A stretch of DNA of 42,531 bases from contig JAKFUR010000031.1 in the NCBI GenBank assembly GCA_021732585.1, forward strand, positions 1 to 42,531, read 5' to 3'. Below, in pieces: positions 8,382-16,749 of the stretch. The notes under the pieces were generated by a model. It did no database searches. It was not told where the DNA came from and worked only from the letters and a program-made list of their open reading frames with translations. The position numbers and the translations under genes are program-made. Each line of letters starts with the position of its first letter. Within the stretch, counting starts at the first letter, position 1. This DNA comes from Bacteriovoracaceae bacterium. GTDB lineage: Bacteria > Bdellovibrionota > Bacteriovoracia > Bacteriovoracales > Bacteriovoracaceae.

Positions 8382-8897
8382 ATGAACATGAGCTATCAAC
8401 TGGCACAGAATAGTGATCTTCCTCAACTGAGTTCCTTTGTGAACCGTGCGTACCGTGGCGATACCGCCCGTCAGGGCTGGACCCATGAAGCCGATCTCTT
8501 GGATGGCACACGGGTGGAGGCCAGCTTACTTGCCGAAGAGCTCGCTCGCGGGGTCAGCCTCGTAATGGCCCATGACTCCGGCGAACTTTTGGGTTGTTAT
8601 CACTTTGAGATGAAAGATGCCCACACCGCCTACGTTGGTATGATTACAGTCGATCCGCTAAAGCAGGGTGGGGGGCTTGGGAAGCAACTTCTCGAAAATG
8701 CCTTCGCTCGTGCTCGTTCATTAGGTGCGCAGTTGATTAAGCTCACCGTCATGTCAGACCGTCTTGAGTTGATTGCCTATTATGAACGGCGCGGTTTCAA
8801 ACTCACGGGTGTCGAATTCACTTTTGAGCCGGGTGATGCACGTTATGGATTGCCGAAAAAAGATCTCGTGCTCCTCGAAATGAGCCGAAATCTCTAA
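8382..8897 (+). CDS. GNAT-family N-acetyltransferase
   Basis: 171 residues from the ATG at 8382. The track's upstream TTG at 8346 adds an unconvincing Trp/Pro/Lys stretch, and ATG 8388 is also possible. The GNAT acetyl-CoA site is seen as MITVDPLKQGGGLGKQLLEN (motif A, Q-x-x-G-x-G type). It is followed by LTVMSDRLELIAYYERRGFK, the usual beta5-alpha4 segment with Tyr-Tyr-Glu-Arg-x-Gly-Phe. The acceptor is unknown. A weak ribosome site (GATGGG) precedes the start. Two inverted repeats follow the gene. Confidence 0.82.
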   Translation: MNMSYQLAQNSDLPQLSSFVNRAYRGDTARQGWTHEADLLDGTRVEASLLAEELARGVSLVMAHDSGELLGCYHFEMKDAHTAYVGMITVDPLKQGGGLGKQLLENAFARARSLGAQLIKLTVMSDRLELIAYYERRGFKLTGVEFTFEPGDARYGLPKKDLVLLEMSRNL

Positions 8898-8898
8898 C

Positions 8899-8920
8899 TC
8901 GTTTCCACTAGTGGAAACGA
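8899..8920. repeat. Perfect 22-bp palindrome
   Basis: An uninterrupted palindrome with core GTTTCCACTAGTGGAAAC extended by TC/GA at the ends. It has no central loop, so it looks more like a protein-binding site than an RNA hairpin. It sits two bases after the GNAT stop and 92 bases before the HNH gene. Confidence 0.75.
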
Positions 8921-8934
8921 CAGTTCAAAGCTGC

Positions 8935-8969
8935 AAAATCTTGAAGTTAGCGCAACAAGATTTTTTCTT
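8935..8969 (+). terminator. Rho-independent terminator after the GNAT gene
   Basis: AAAATCTTG (8935-8943) pairs perfectly with CAAGATTTT (8956-8964) around a 12-base loop, followed by TTCTTC. It separates the GNAT gene from the HNH gene, so the HNH promoter must lie in the ~45 bases after it or rely on read-through. Confidence 0.6.
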
Positions 8970-9011
8970 CTGACATCAATAAATGTTACTCCTGGCCCAC
9001 AGGAGAAAAAC

Positions 9012-9764
9012 ATGAATCTAAAATACCTCACCGACACTGAATTGCTTAAAGAACTCGAACGATATGTTCAGCAAGAGCGGCAATTATCGATAAAAGTACT
9101 CCATCACATGCGCGAAGTGGATCGTCGTCGCCTCTACAGCGATCAAGGATGTAAAAGTCTTTTTGATTATGCCACCAGTAAACTTGGCTACAGCGCGGGA
9201 GCTGCTTATCGGCGTGTGCAGGCCGCGCGGATGCTGGGCGAGATCCCAGAGATCGAAGAGAAGATCCAAGAAGGTCTGCTCAACCTCACCCATATCACGG
9301 ATGCTGCGAGTTTTTTTCGTGAGAATAAAATTCACAAGAAAGAGGAGAAGAAGGAAATCTTGACGCAGGTACAGGGACTGAATAAAAGAGAGACCAACAT
9401 CAAGCTGCATGAGTATGCCAAAAAGCCTTATGTGCGAATGATCCCTGTGGCGCTCTCAGAAGCCACCATTACTAAAGTAGAGCTGTGGCGGGGTTTGCGG
9501 CCGGCGATTCATACGCCCGATGAACTCATCGGAGACGCGTTGGATATTGCCATCACGAAGACCGAGCGTTCTCGGAACGCGGGAAGCCTGAAGAAACAGG
9601 TCTACCAGCGCGACGAAAAAAAGTGCACCATCTGCGGCAGCACTCATAATTTGCAATACGATCACCGACAGCCCAAGGCCCTTGGGGGCGAGAATGTTGT
9701 CGAGAATTTGCGCTTATTGTGTTTTGCATGCAACCAGCGCGCACGGATACGCGCTGGTCTTTAG
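9012..9764 (+). CDS. HNH endonuclease domain protein (DUF222-like)
   Basis: 250 residues. The helical N-terminal region (about 1-140) is of the DUF222-like type; YSAGAAYRRVQAARMLGEIP and NLTHITDAASFFREN are its usual markers. The C-terminal HNH domain (about 195-245) has CTICGSTHNLQYDHRQPKALGG with the catalytic DH, then NLRLLCFACNQRAR, giving two CxxC pairs for zinc. ATG 9012 follows ACAGGAG with good spacing. Bdellovibrio genomes carry several such genes (established, from memory), often outside operons. Whether it acts on phage, self or prey DNA is not known. Convergent with the next gene, four bases apart. Confidence 0.85.
   Translation: MNLKYLTDTELLKELERYVQQERQLSIKVLHHMREVDRRRLYSDQGCKSLFDYATSKLGYSAGAAYRRVQAARMLGEIPEIEEKIQEGLLNLTHITDAASFFRENKIHKKEEKKEILTQVQGLNKRETNIKLHEYAKKPYVRMIPVALSEATITKVELWRGLRPAIHTPDELIGDALDIAITKTERSRNAGSLKKQVYQRDEKKCTICGSTHNLQYDHRQPKALGGENVVENLRLLCFACNQRARIRAGL
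9733..9762 (+). terminator. Hairpin inside the 3' end of the HNH gene
   Basis: ACCAGCGCG (9733-9741) and CGCGCTGGT (9750-9758) form a perfect 9-bp stem with an eight-base loop, followed by CTTT and the TAG stop. The stem encodes the last residues of the HNH protein. The T run is short; it may serve as terminator between the convergent genes. Confidence 0.5.
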
Positions 9765-9768
9765 GAAT

Positions 9769-10182
9769 TTAGAATTGGCAGAAGAAACGGATTTGGGTTG
9801 GCGTGCTTTCTTTGATACCGCCGCTGAACTTTAAGATGAACTCACCGGCGACGGCGCCTTCAGTTTTGAACTTTGAGAGATCACACAGAACTTCACCTGA
9901 GAGCACGTCCTCTCCACGAGTCGCAGTAAAACGACGCTTGAGGTTTTTACCTACAGAGTTTTTTGCTGTCATGACTTCTGGAAGTTCAGCTCTGAGTACG
10001 CGGCCGTTGTAGGGAAGACCCAAGGTGAACTCATCCATCTGAACAGGGTAGGTATTGATGCGGCCATCAGCGTATGTTGTTTCGAAAAACCAAAAAGGGA
10101 TTGGATGCTTGGGGGCAGCCGCTGGGCCCGCTGCAAAAGCACTTGTGGCAAAGATGAAACTCAACAGCAAAAGCTTTTTCAT
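9769..10182 (-). CDS. Small exported protein of unknown function
   Basis: 137 residues with a clear signal peptide (MKKLLLLSFIFATSAFA, cleavage before AGP). The mature part is about 120 residues and beta-rich, with two Cys (LCDLSK and FFCQF at the extreme C-terminus) that could form a disulfide. I do not recognise the family. It lies 71 bases downstream of the ferredoxin gene on the same strand, so it may be the last gene of the ppiD-ferredoxin unit or separate. AGGATCACTCCT before the start is a short inverted repeat that includes a possible ribosome site. Confidence 0.7.
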   Translation of the reverse strand: MKKLLLLSFIFATSAFAAGPAAAPKHPIPFWFFETTYADGRINTYPVQMDEFTLGLPYNGRVLRAELPEVMTAKNSVGKNLKRRFTATRGEDVLSGEVLCDLSKFKTEGAVAGEFILKFSGGIKESTPTQIRFFCQF

Positions 10183-10253
10183 AGGAGTGATCCTTAATAA
10201 TTAATGAGTCTCTAATTTAAGAAACAGAGCAGAAATCGACAAGGTTTTTGTCT

Positions 10254-10484
10254 CTAGCCGTCGTTGCCGATGGCCTCTACAGGACAGGCCGCCATGGCAT
10301 TCTCAGCTTCCTTGAGGTCTTCCGGGGTGGTGGGCTGAAGCATAACGTAGGCATGACCATCATTGTCGTTCATGGCGAAGAAACGAGGAGCTTCCACACA
10401 GCAGGCATCGCAGGCAATGCACTGGTCATCTACATAGTAGATGCCAGTGACATTCATTGAAAATTTGTGCTTTTTATCGGCCAT
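10254..10484 (-). CDS. Ferredoxin, single Fe-S cluster (Fer4_13-like)
   Basis: 76 residues, a small soluble electron carrier. The cluster ligands are CIACDACCVEAP near residue 22 and a distant CPVEAIG near the C-terminus, the pattern of a monocluster 3Fe-4S or 4Fe-4S ferredoxin. The DACC variant places Asp before the third Cys and adds a further Cys. The middle is acidic. It follows ppiD by nine bases, so the two are probably cotranscribed. No redox partner gene lies next to it. The electron donor and acceptor are unknown. Confidence 0.85.
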   Translation of the reverse strand: MADKKHKFSMNVTGIYYVDDQCIACDACCVEAPRFFAMNDNDGHAYVMLQPTTPEDLKEAENAMAACPVEAIGNDG

Positions 10485-10493
10485 GGAGACTAT

Positions 10494-11987
10494 CTACAGC
10501 AGAGCAGGGTTCGTGACAACTTTTGCAGTGGCCGTTAGCTCTTTGATCATCTCTTCGCGGAACTTACGGGCAAAGAGCTGCGACTGAGACTGAGCTTCTG
10601 TTTTCAACTGGGTAGCGAGTTTTGTGTTAATGTCGCTATTGGTTTTCTCGCCGACTTTCACCAAGAAGAGGGCGCCTGGTGTAGAAAAATCTAAAATTGT
10701 ACCTGGAGTGGCGGCAAACAGACGCTTGGCTTCGTCAGCGCTGAGGGCGTGCGGACCAACGGTGAGGTCGTATTGGTTCACTTCTGTGCCTGGGAAATGC
10801 ACCAAGTTCATGCGGATTTTGTTGGCAGCGATGGTTTTAGCGTCGTTGTTTTTAAGGGCGGCTTCCAGCATGGCCTTATTGTCGCTCATCAACTTATCGA
10901 GGTCTTGGCCTTTACGCTTTTGCAGAGCTGTGGTGGCCAACTCGACCTTCACTTGCTCAAGAGTCTTCTTCTCTTCGCCTTTTTTGCCTTCAACAAAGAG
11001 CCAGTGGTAACCAAACGATGTTTTGATTGGGCCTACGATCTGACCGACTTTGCTCTTAAAAGCGGCTTCTTCGAACTCAGGGACCATGCGACCGCGACTG
11101 AACCAGCCCAAGTCACCACCGGTTTCTTTGCCAGCGTCTTCTTCTGTCAGGGCCTTGGCTTTTTCAGCAAAGTTTTTAGCGGTGAGAGTGCCGGCCAATT
11201 TATCAGCTTTCGCTTTGGCAGCTGCTTCGTTCTCTGGCTTATCAGCACGGAAAAGGATGTGGCGGGCCTTCACTTCTTCGGGCTTGTTGTATTTGGCGAA
11301 ATTCTCTTGGTACATGTCGTCCAAAAGTTTTTTGTTTTCTGGCTTGTTGGCGAACTCTTGGGCTTCAGCGGCAGAAATATTGACGAGGTTCACGAGTTCA
11401 TTGCGCTCGACGCGCACAGCTTCAGTTTTAACACCGGTCATTTTAAAACGCAGGATGTCACGAGCGTAGCCTTCGGAGACGAGCTGCGAGCTGAAAATCT
11501 GCTCCATTTTACGGCCGGCCACGTCATGGCCGATAGTTTCTTCAAACTGAGAAGGCGAGAACTGGTTTTGCGCTAGCAAGTTGCGATAGAGCACCACGTC
11601 GAATTTACCTTCACGCTGGAAGTAAGGAAGGCGCTTAATCTCTTCTTTCACTTCTGATTCTGAGAGCGTCATGCCGTTCTTAAGACCGTAGGACAGGACT
11701 AGCTTCGATTGGATCAATTGACCAAGAACGGTCTCCTTGATGCCCATCTGTTGAATTTGCGCAGCGGTAATTTTTCCGCCCATCATCTGATTAAAAAAGT
11801 CAATTTGTTGAGAGAGGCGCATCTGGTATTCGCGAGGAGTGATCGATAGACCATCCACTGACGCGACGTCTTGCGGAGAAGCCGAGCCACTGTTGTTGTA
11901 GTCACCGAAGAGGAAACTCACAATGATGAGAATGAAAGCGGTACTCAAGATGAAAGTGGCAATTTTACTCGTGACTGACTTTTGCAT
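10494..11987 (-). CDS. ppiD: PpiD-like periplasmic peptidyl-prolyl isomerase/chaperone
   Basis: 497 residues. The short cytoplasmic start MQKSVTSKIA is followed by one membrane anchor (ATFILSTAFILIIVSFLFG), as in PpiD. The SurA_N-like chaperone region runs to about 200. A parvulin rotamase domain lies at about 238-335, with EEVKARHILFRADK, GGDLGWFSRGRMVPEFEEAA and FGYHWLFVEGKK. A further C-terminal helical part follows. PpiD-type proteins sit at the exit of the Sec translocon and assist outer-membrane or periplasmic proteins. A GGGAG ribosome site lies seven bases before the ATG. Divergent from mreC. SurA is the alternative, but SurA has a cleaved signal and usually two parvulin domains. Confidence 0.87.
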   Translation of the reverse strand: MQKSVTSKIATFILSTAFILIIVSFLFGDYNNSGSASPQDVASVDGLSITPREYQMRLSQQIDFFNQMMGGKITAAQIQQMGIKETVLGQLIQSKLVLSYGLKNGMTLSESEVKEEIKRLPYFQREGKFDVVLYRNLLAQNQFSPSQFEETIGHDVAGRKMEQIFSSQLVSEGYARDILRFKMTGVKTEAVRVERNELVNLVNISAAEAQEFANKPENKKLLDDMYQENFAKYNKPEEVKARHILFRADKPENEAAAKAKADKLAGTLTAKNFAEKAKALTEEDAGKETGGDLGWFSRGRMVPEFEEAAFKSKVGQIVGPIKTSFGYHWLFVEGKKGEEKKTLEQVKVELATTALQKRKGQDLDKLMSDNKAMLEAALKNNDAKTIAANKIRMNLVHFPGTEVNQYDLTVGPHALSADEAKRLFAATPGTILDFSTPGALFLVKVGEKTNSDINTKLATQLKTEAQSQSQLFARKFREEMIKELTATAKVVTNPALL

Positions 11988-12122
11988 GGATGACTCCCTA
12001 AGGTTTACAGCTTGGACATTCTAACGGGTGTTCTCCGTTCAGGTCAAAGGAGAATCACTTTTCTTGGCAATGTGCCTCGGCGCGCGTTACTCTTTGTGCA
12101 GTCACTTTCATGAGGATTTCAC
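11988..12122. promoter_or_regulatory. Divergent ppiD/mreC intergenic region
   Basis: 135 bases that must hold promoters for both directions. I see an inverted repeat GTGTTCTCC (12028-12036) / GGAGAATCAC (12049-12058), a 9-bp stem with one bulged T, and the mreC ribosome site GAGGA at 12112-12116. No convincing -35/-10 pair stands out. Confidence 0.35.
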
Positions 12123-12998
12123 TTGCGACGGATTGTTTCCGAATCTTCCAAAATTAAGATCATCAATAATTTGCTTGTTTTGGTACTGGCACTCTACGGC
12201 ATTTCCCAAAAGCGCTTTGATTTGGAAGAGATGACTCTCTTTCAACGCCTCGTGGTGGAAGTCGTGGCTCCTGTACAAAAAGGGTTCGCGAACTCGCGCC
12301 AAGAGTTAAGCGATCTCATCAACAACTACGTTCGCATCGTGAATACCAGCAAAGAGAACGTGTACCTTAAAGAGAAGATCGCGCGTATCGAGAGCGATCT
12401 TTTCCAAATGGAAGAAATCCGCCGCGAAAACTTTCGCTTGAAGCAGATGCTGAGTTACTCAGAAGACATCGGCCAAGAAAAGATCCTCGCGCAAGTTATT
12501 GGCTGGGATTCGGCGAACCAGTTTAAAGTTCTGCGCTTGAATCGTGGCTCGAACGACGGCATCCGCGTGATGTCGCCGGTGATCACGCACATGGGCCTTG
12601 TCGGCTACATCTATCGCGTGGGCCCGAACTACTCTGACGTTTTGACGATTCTTGATCCTAACAATCGTGTGGATGCCCTCGTGGAGCGCACGCGCACTCA
12701 TGGCATTGTGGAAGGTGTGTTTAATTACCGTTGCGCGCTCAAGTACATCAATCGCACCGAATCCATCGAAGTGGGCGACCGTCTCATCACGGCCGGTGTC
12801 GGCGGGATTTATCCGAAGGGTGTGAAGGTCGGGATGGTCACTGATATTGACCGTGAGGCTTCAGGCATGACTTTGGGAGTAGAGATTACACCGTCGGTGG
12901 ATTTCCATAAACTCGAAGAAGTCTTGGTGCTGATGCCGAAAGTAGCGACCACAGCGCAGGTGACTACTCCAGAGCCTGAAACTGTGAAGGGGAAATAA
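12123..12998 (+). CDS. mreC: Rod shape-determining protein MreC
   Basis: 291 residues. The start is TTG, supported by GAGGA seven bases upstream; no ATG fits. One N-terminal membrane segment (IINNLLVLVLALYGISQ) is followed by a coiled coil (about 60-105; KENVYLKEKIARIESDLFQM). Then come the periplasmic beta domains: AQVIGWDSANQFKVLRLNRG, SPVITHMGLVGYIYRVGPNY and GVGGIYPKGVKVGMVTDID are standard MreC signatures. MreC links MreB filaments to PBP2 and the cell-wall elongation machine. It is first in the mreC-mreD-mrdA-rodA operon; mreB is not next to it here. Confidence 0.95.
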   Translation: MRRIVSESSKIKIINNLLVLVLALYGISQKRFDLEEMTLFQRLVVEVVAPVQKGFANSRQELSDLINNYVRIVNTSKENVYLKEKIARIESDLFQMEEIRRENFRLKQMLSYSEDIGQEKILAQVIGWDSANQFKVLRLNRGSNDGIRVMSPVITHMGLVGYIYRVGPNYSDVLTILDPNNRVDALVERTRTHGIVEGVFNYRCALKYINRTESIEVGDRLITAGVGGIYPKGVKVGMVTDIDREASGMTLGVEITPSVDFHKLEEVLVLMPKVATTAQVTTPEPETVKGK

Positions 12999-13000
12999 CC

Positions 13001-13537
13001 ATGCAACCGCGTTTTTCCCGACTCATCCTTTCGACCCTCATCACTCTGGGCATTTTGATCGCCCTGGAAATCGCGACGTCGGCTTTTTTGCCGGCGATCG
13101 GTTGGCGCGAGCATCGCCTCGCTTTTAACGTCGTCATCATCTTGTTCATGGCCTTGAAAGTGACCACGCCGTTGTTGCCTTGGTTTGTAATGCTGCTGCA
13201 ACTTATGCACGCAGCTTTCTCAGTGGAGGGCTGGGCCCTCGGAACACTGGTCGGAATTTTGGTGTCTTTGATCGCCTCTTACTTAAAAGAAATCCTGCAG
13301 TTCTCAAGTGCCATCGCCACCATGATCACGGTTCAGCTTTTCCAACTGGTCTGGTATGTCTCGACAGCAGCGATCATCTGCTTGAAGCTCGGTAACTTCG
13401 AAAAATTCGGCATGATGTTCTGGAATGCCATGCCAGGAACACTGTTGCTGTCGTTGCTCTCACCACTGCTTTTCAAGTTGCTTGATAAAGTGTGGAACAC
13501 AGAGAGTGATGTGGGTCGTTCAGGCGTGGAAATCTAG
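13001..13537 (+). CDS. mreD: Rod shape-determining protein MreD
   Basis: 178 residues, mostly hydrophobic with about five to six membrane segments, as in MreD. It lies two bases after mreC behind a GGGGAA ribosome site and two bases before mrdA. MreD sequences are poorly conserved, so the call relies on size, topology and its fixed place between mreC and mrdA. It works in the inner membrane as part of the elongasome. Confidence 0.88.
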   Translation: MQPRFSRLILSTLITLGILIALEIATSAFLPAIGWREHRLAFNVVIILFMALKVTTPLLPWFVMLLQLMHAAFSVEGWALGTLVGILVSLIASYLKEILQFSSAIATMITVQLFQLVWYVSTAAIICLKLGNFEKFGMMFWNAMPGTLLLSLLSPLLFKLLDKVWNTESDVGRSGVEI

Positions 13538-13539
13538 CC

Positions 13540-15489
13540 ATGTTTGGAGAAGAAGAACTCGTCAAAGTCCATAAAACACGAGCGGGGATGATCGGAAACA
13601 TCGTCTTCGCGGCTTTTGGTTTGCTGTTGGCGCGTCTATGGTACCTGCAAGTTTACAAAGGTGAGCAACTCCATCAGTTCTCCATCCAAAACCGTCTTCG
13701 TAAAGAAGTGGTGTGGGCCCCGCGCGGCATGATCCACAGCCGCGATGATCAGCTCTTGGTTGATAACATTCCTCGCTACGACGCCATTCTCACGCCGCAA
13801 TACCTGCTTGAGAAAGAAGTGACGTTGGAGAAGCTCCATAAGATTCTGATGCTCGAGCCGGGCTCAATTGAAAAACTTCTCAAGAAAAATCAAAACCAGG
13901 CCACTTACCGTCCGATCACCATCAAAAAGAATATCGGCTTTGAGGAACTCGCACAAATCGAAAGTTTGAACGCCGAACTTCCGGGCGTGAGTGTGCAGAC
14001 GTTCATCTCGCGCGAATATAAAGATAAAGAAGTGGGCGCGCATTTGCTGGGCTACATTTCAGAAATCAGTCAGCAGCAGTTGCCCAAATTCCGTAAGCGC
14101 GATGCCATGGACTACCGTCTCGGCGACTTCATCGGCCAGTTCGGTATCGAAGAGCAGCTGGATAAATTCCTTCGCGGCGCGAATGGCCATGAATTCGTAG
14201 AAGTGGATTCTCGCGGCCGTCGTAAGCGCTACATCAACACCGATAACTTGTTCAAAGGTATCGAAGACGAGAAACCCAACCAGGGCATGAACGTTAAGCT
14301 CACCATTGATCGCGATATGCAGATGGCGGGTTACGCAGCTCTTGAAGGTAAGGTCGGCAGTATCATTGCCATTGATATTGAATCTGGCGAAGTTCTTGCG
14401 ATGGTCAGTCGCCCGGCCTTCGATCCCTCTCAATTCTCGCGCGGCCTGACACCTGAGTACTGGCGCAGCTTGATTACCAATACTGAAAATCCACTGCGCG
14501 ATCGCAATATTCAAGAACACTACTCACCGGGCTCAACCTTCAAGGCCATCACTGGTATCAGTGCTTTTGAAGAAGGCGTGATCGATGAGAATACGGAAGT
14601 GTTCTGTAACGGGAATCTACGCTTCGGCCGTAAGGTTTATCACTGCTGGAAGCAGGCGGGTCACGGCGCCACCAGTATCACCAAAGCCATTCGCGAATCT
14701 TGTAACGTCTTCTTCCAACGTGCGGCCATGAAGATGAGTATTGATACCATCGCGAAGTACGCCAACATGTTTGGTCTTGGGAAACGCACCGGCATTTCAC
14801 TTCCGCGTGAAGTATCGGGCCTGATTCCGACGGAAGCGTGGAAGCAAAAACGTTATGGCCAAGTTTGGCAGCCCGGTGAAACACTTTCATGTGCCATCGG
14901 TCAGTCGTATGTTCTTGCGAGTACCATTCAAATGGCACAGGCCTACGGCGCTATCGCCAACGGCGGGAAAATTTATCGTCCTTACGTGGTGAAAGACATC
15001 TACACCCCTAAAGGTGAGTTTATTAAGACGTTCACGCCAGAATTGTTGTCTGACTTTAAATTGAAAAATGAGAAGACACTTAAGTACGTCCGCGAAGGTC
15101 TTTTCCAAGTGGTGAACAATCCCAAGGGCACCGCTTTCGCGAGACGAGGCAAGGGAATCATGATGGCGGGTAAAACCGGAACGTCACAAGTTGTCCGCGC
15201 CACGGCCGATAAGGTTTACCAAAAATGTGAGCAGATGGATTACGACTACCGCCACCACGGTGTGTTCGTCGGTTTCGCTCCCTACGATAAGCCACGCATC
15301 GCTGCTGCCGCCTTGGTTGAACACGGCTGTCACGGTTCAAGTGCGGCGACTCCTGTGGTGGAAGCAGTTGTCACTGCCTATATGCAGAAATACCATCCCG
15401 AAAGTTACTTAGAGAATTTAGAGAAAGACAAAGATATCCATGCGCAATGGGTGAAAACACTCAAAGCCGCCGCGCCCGCAGAAGAATAA
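13540..15489 (+). CDS. mrdA: Penicillin-binding protein 2 (peptidoglycan transpeptidase)
   Basis: 649 residues, normal for PBP2. One N-terminal membrane anchor lies around residues 20-40, the dimerisation domain holds RKEVVWAPRGMIHSRD, and the transpeptidase domain has all three motifs: S332TFK (nucleophile Ser332), S387CN and K545TG. This enzyme crosslinks wall material during elongation, partnered with the RodA glycosyltransferase encoded next. The track's ATG is two bases after the mreD stop. In predatory relatives PBP2/RodA drive filamentous growth inside prey; that link is inference from family knowledge. No catalytic residue is missing. Confidence 0.96.
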   Translation: MFGEEELVKVHKTRAGMIGNIVFAAFGLLLARLWYLQVYKGEQLHQFSIQNRLRKEVVWAPRGMIHSRDDQLLVDNIPRYDAILTPQYLLEKEVTLEKLHKILMLEPGSIEKLLKKNQNQATYRPITIKKNIGFEELAQIESLNAELPGVSVQTFISREYKDKEVGAHLLGYISEISQQQLPKFRKRDAMDYRLGDFIGQFGIEEQLDKFLRGANGHEFVEVDSRGRRKRYINTDNLFKGIEDEKPNQGMNVKLTIDRDMQMAGYAALEGKVGSIIAIDIESGEVLAMVSRPAFDPSQFSRGLTPEYWRSLITNTENPLRDRNIQEHYSPGSTFKAITGISAFEEGVIDENTEVFCNGNLRFGRKVYHCWKQAGHGATSITKAIRESCNVFFQRAAMKMSIDTIAKYANMFGLGKRTGISLPREVSGLIPTEAWKQKRYGQVWQPGETLSCAIGQSYVLASTIQMAQAYGAIANGGKIYRPYVVKDIYTPKGEFIKTFTPELLSDFKLKNEKTLKYVREGLFQVVNNPKGTAFARRGKGIMMAGKTGTSQVVRATADKVYQKCEQMDYDYRHHGVFVGFAPYDKPRIAAAALVEHGCHGSSAATPVVEAVVTAYMQKYHPESYLENLEKDKDIHAQWVKTLKAAAPAEE

Positions 15490-15498
15490 AGGACGTCG

Positions 15499-16614
15499 AT
15501 GTACCAGACCCTCCTGCAGTATCTTAAACGCTACGACTTTAGCTTCCTCGGAAGCTTCTTTGCTATTTTCCTCGTGGGTGTGTTGAATCTTTATTCGGCG
15601 ACTCACTCCCAGAGCCATGAAGGTCTGGACATGCTCTACCGTTCGCAGATTATCTGGTGGTTGCTCGCCTCAGTAGTCGCCGTTGTCGTCAGTGTCGTCT
15701 TCAATCCTAAAACCTTCGAGCGTGTGTCGTACTTCGCCTACGGCGTAACGTTCTTCCTCTTGATCCTCGTTATGGTGATGGGGGATGTGGGCATGGGAGC
15801 GCAACGTTGGTTGCAACTCGGACCTATTCGTATGCAGCCTTCCGAGTTCATGAAACTTGGGTTGGCGATGGCCCTCGCTCGCTATTTCGCTCGCGTCCAA
15901 CCTGAAAAAGAGCTGACCTTCCGCGATCTCCTCATTCCCGGCATCATCGCCGGTGTTCCTGCCATTATGGTTATTCTGCAACCGGACCTTGGTACCGGCA
16001 TGCTGTTACTTTTGATCTTCGCCATGATGATTTTCTACAAACGTCTTAAGTGGAGAACCATCATCACGTTGGTGGTGGGCGCACTGGTAGCTGGTGTGTT
16101 GATGTACAACTTCGGTCTGCGTGAATACCAACGTAAACGTATTCACACGTTCATCGATCCTTATGCTGATGCCAAGGGGTCAGGCTACAACGCCATCCAA
16201 TCTGAAATCGCCATCGGCTCAGGCCGTTTGTTTGGTAAGGGTTTCAAAAACTCTTCCCAGGCTTCATTGCAGTACTTACCAGAAAACCACACGGACTTCG
16301 TGTTCGCGATTTTTAATGAAGAGCATGGCTTTTTTGGATCGGTGTTCTTGGTGGTGCTCTACCTCATCATGTTTATGAGGCTCATCTGGCTCGCCAGTTC
16401 CGTGCAGAGGTTTTACGACTCAGTCCTTGTGGTGGGCATCATGTCCATCTTCTTCTGGCACACCTTCGTGAACATGAGCATGGTGAGTGGGCTGATGCCC
16501 ATTGTGGGTATCCCGTTGCCCATGATGAGTTATGGGGGATCGGCGATGCTGACGTATGGAGTTTGTATTGGCATGGTGACCGCGATCTCCAATTCCCGAA
16601 ACTTCTTCAATTGA
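15499..16614 (+). CDS. rodA: RodA, SEDS-family peptidoglycan glycosyltransferase
   Basis: 371 residues with about ten membrane segments. SEDS signatures: QRWLQLGPIRMQPSEFMKLG in the first half, ILQPDLGTGMLLLLIF, the extracytoplasmic stretch LPENHTDFVFAIFNEEHGFF and the C-terminal GIPLPMMSYGGSAMLTYG. RodA polymerises glycan strands with PBP2. It has AAAGGA before the ATG and starts nine bases after mrdA. It is the last gene of the elongasome operon; its stop codon touches the left end of the 122-bp inverted-repeat element. Confidence 0.96.
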   Translation: MYQTLLQYLKRYDFSFLGSFFAIFLVGVLNLYSATHSQSHEGLDMLYRSQIIWWLLASVVAVVVSVVFNPKTFERVSYFAYGVTFFLLILVMVMGDVGMGAQRWLQLGPIRMQPSEFMKLGLAMALARYFARVQPEKELTFRDLLIPGIIAGVPAIMVILQPDLGTGMLLLLIFAMMIFYKRLKWRTIITLVVGALVAGVLMYNFGLREYQRKRIHTFIDPYADAKGSGYNAIQSEIAIGSGRLFGKGFKNSSQASLQYLPENHTDFVFAIFNEEHGFFGSVFLVVLYLIMFMRLIWLASSVQRFYDSVLVVGIMSIFFWHTFVNMSMVSGLMPIVGIPLPMMSYGGSAMLTYGVCIGMVTAISNSRNFFN

Positions 16615-16735
16615 TGACTTCTGAAAGCGGCGATCTCCTTCGTCGCTTTCGTCATTCGCACCTGCGGCGTACATATCCGTACGCCTCGGCACTCAATCCT
16701 TAGCTCCTAGGATCTCATCCACTTTGAGAAGTCAT
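16614..16735. repeat. 122-bp intergenic element with 17-bp terminal inverted repeats
   Basis: The ends ATGACTTCTGAAAGCGG (16614-16630) and CCACTTTGAGAAGTCAT (16719-16735) pair at 15 of 17 positions. Inside are a GAAAGCGGCGA/TCGTCGCTTTC hairpin (16623-16650, one G-T pair) that competes with the end stem, a perfect GGCGTAC/GTACGCC hairpin (16666-16685), and a weaker ATCCTTAG/CTAGGAT repeat (16697-16713). There is no T run, so it is not a standard terminator. The layout resembles dispersed palindromic intergenic elements that I recall from other deltaproteobacteria; this is from memory. It lies between convergent rodA and the metzincin gene. Confidence 0.6.
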
Positions 16736-16749
16736 GGGCGGGCGGGGAA

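Noticed and set aside
9012-9764. HNH gene as part of a restriction-modification, intron or toxin system
   Set aside because: No methylase, intron structure or antitoxin lies nearby; it stands alone.
10749-11576. 275-residue plus-strand ORF antisense to ppiD
   Set aside because: It mirrors ppiD codons, has Phe/His-rich composition, no ribosome site and no family pattern.
16614-16735. 5S rRNA or other standard small RNA of similar size
   Set aside because: Size and closing stem fit loosely, but the conserved 5S loops are absent, and so is the SRP GGTCAGG-GGAA core.
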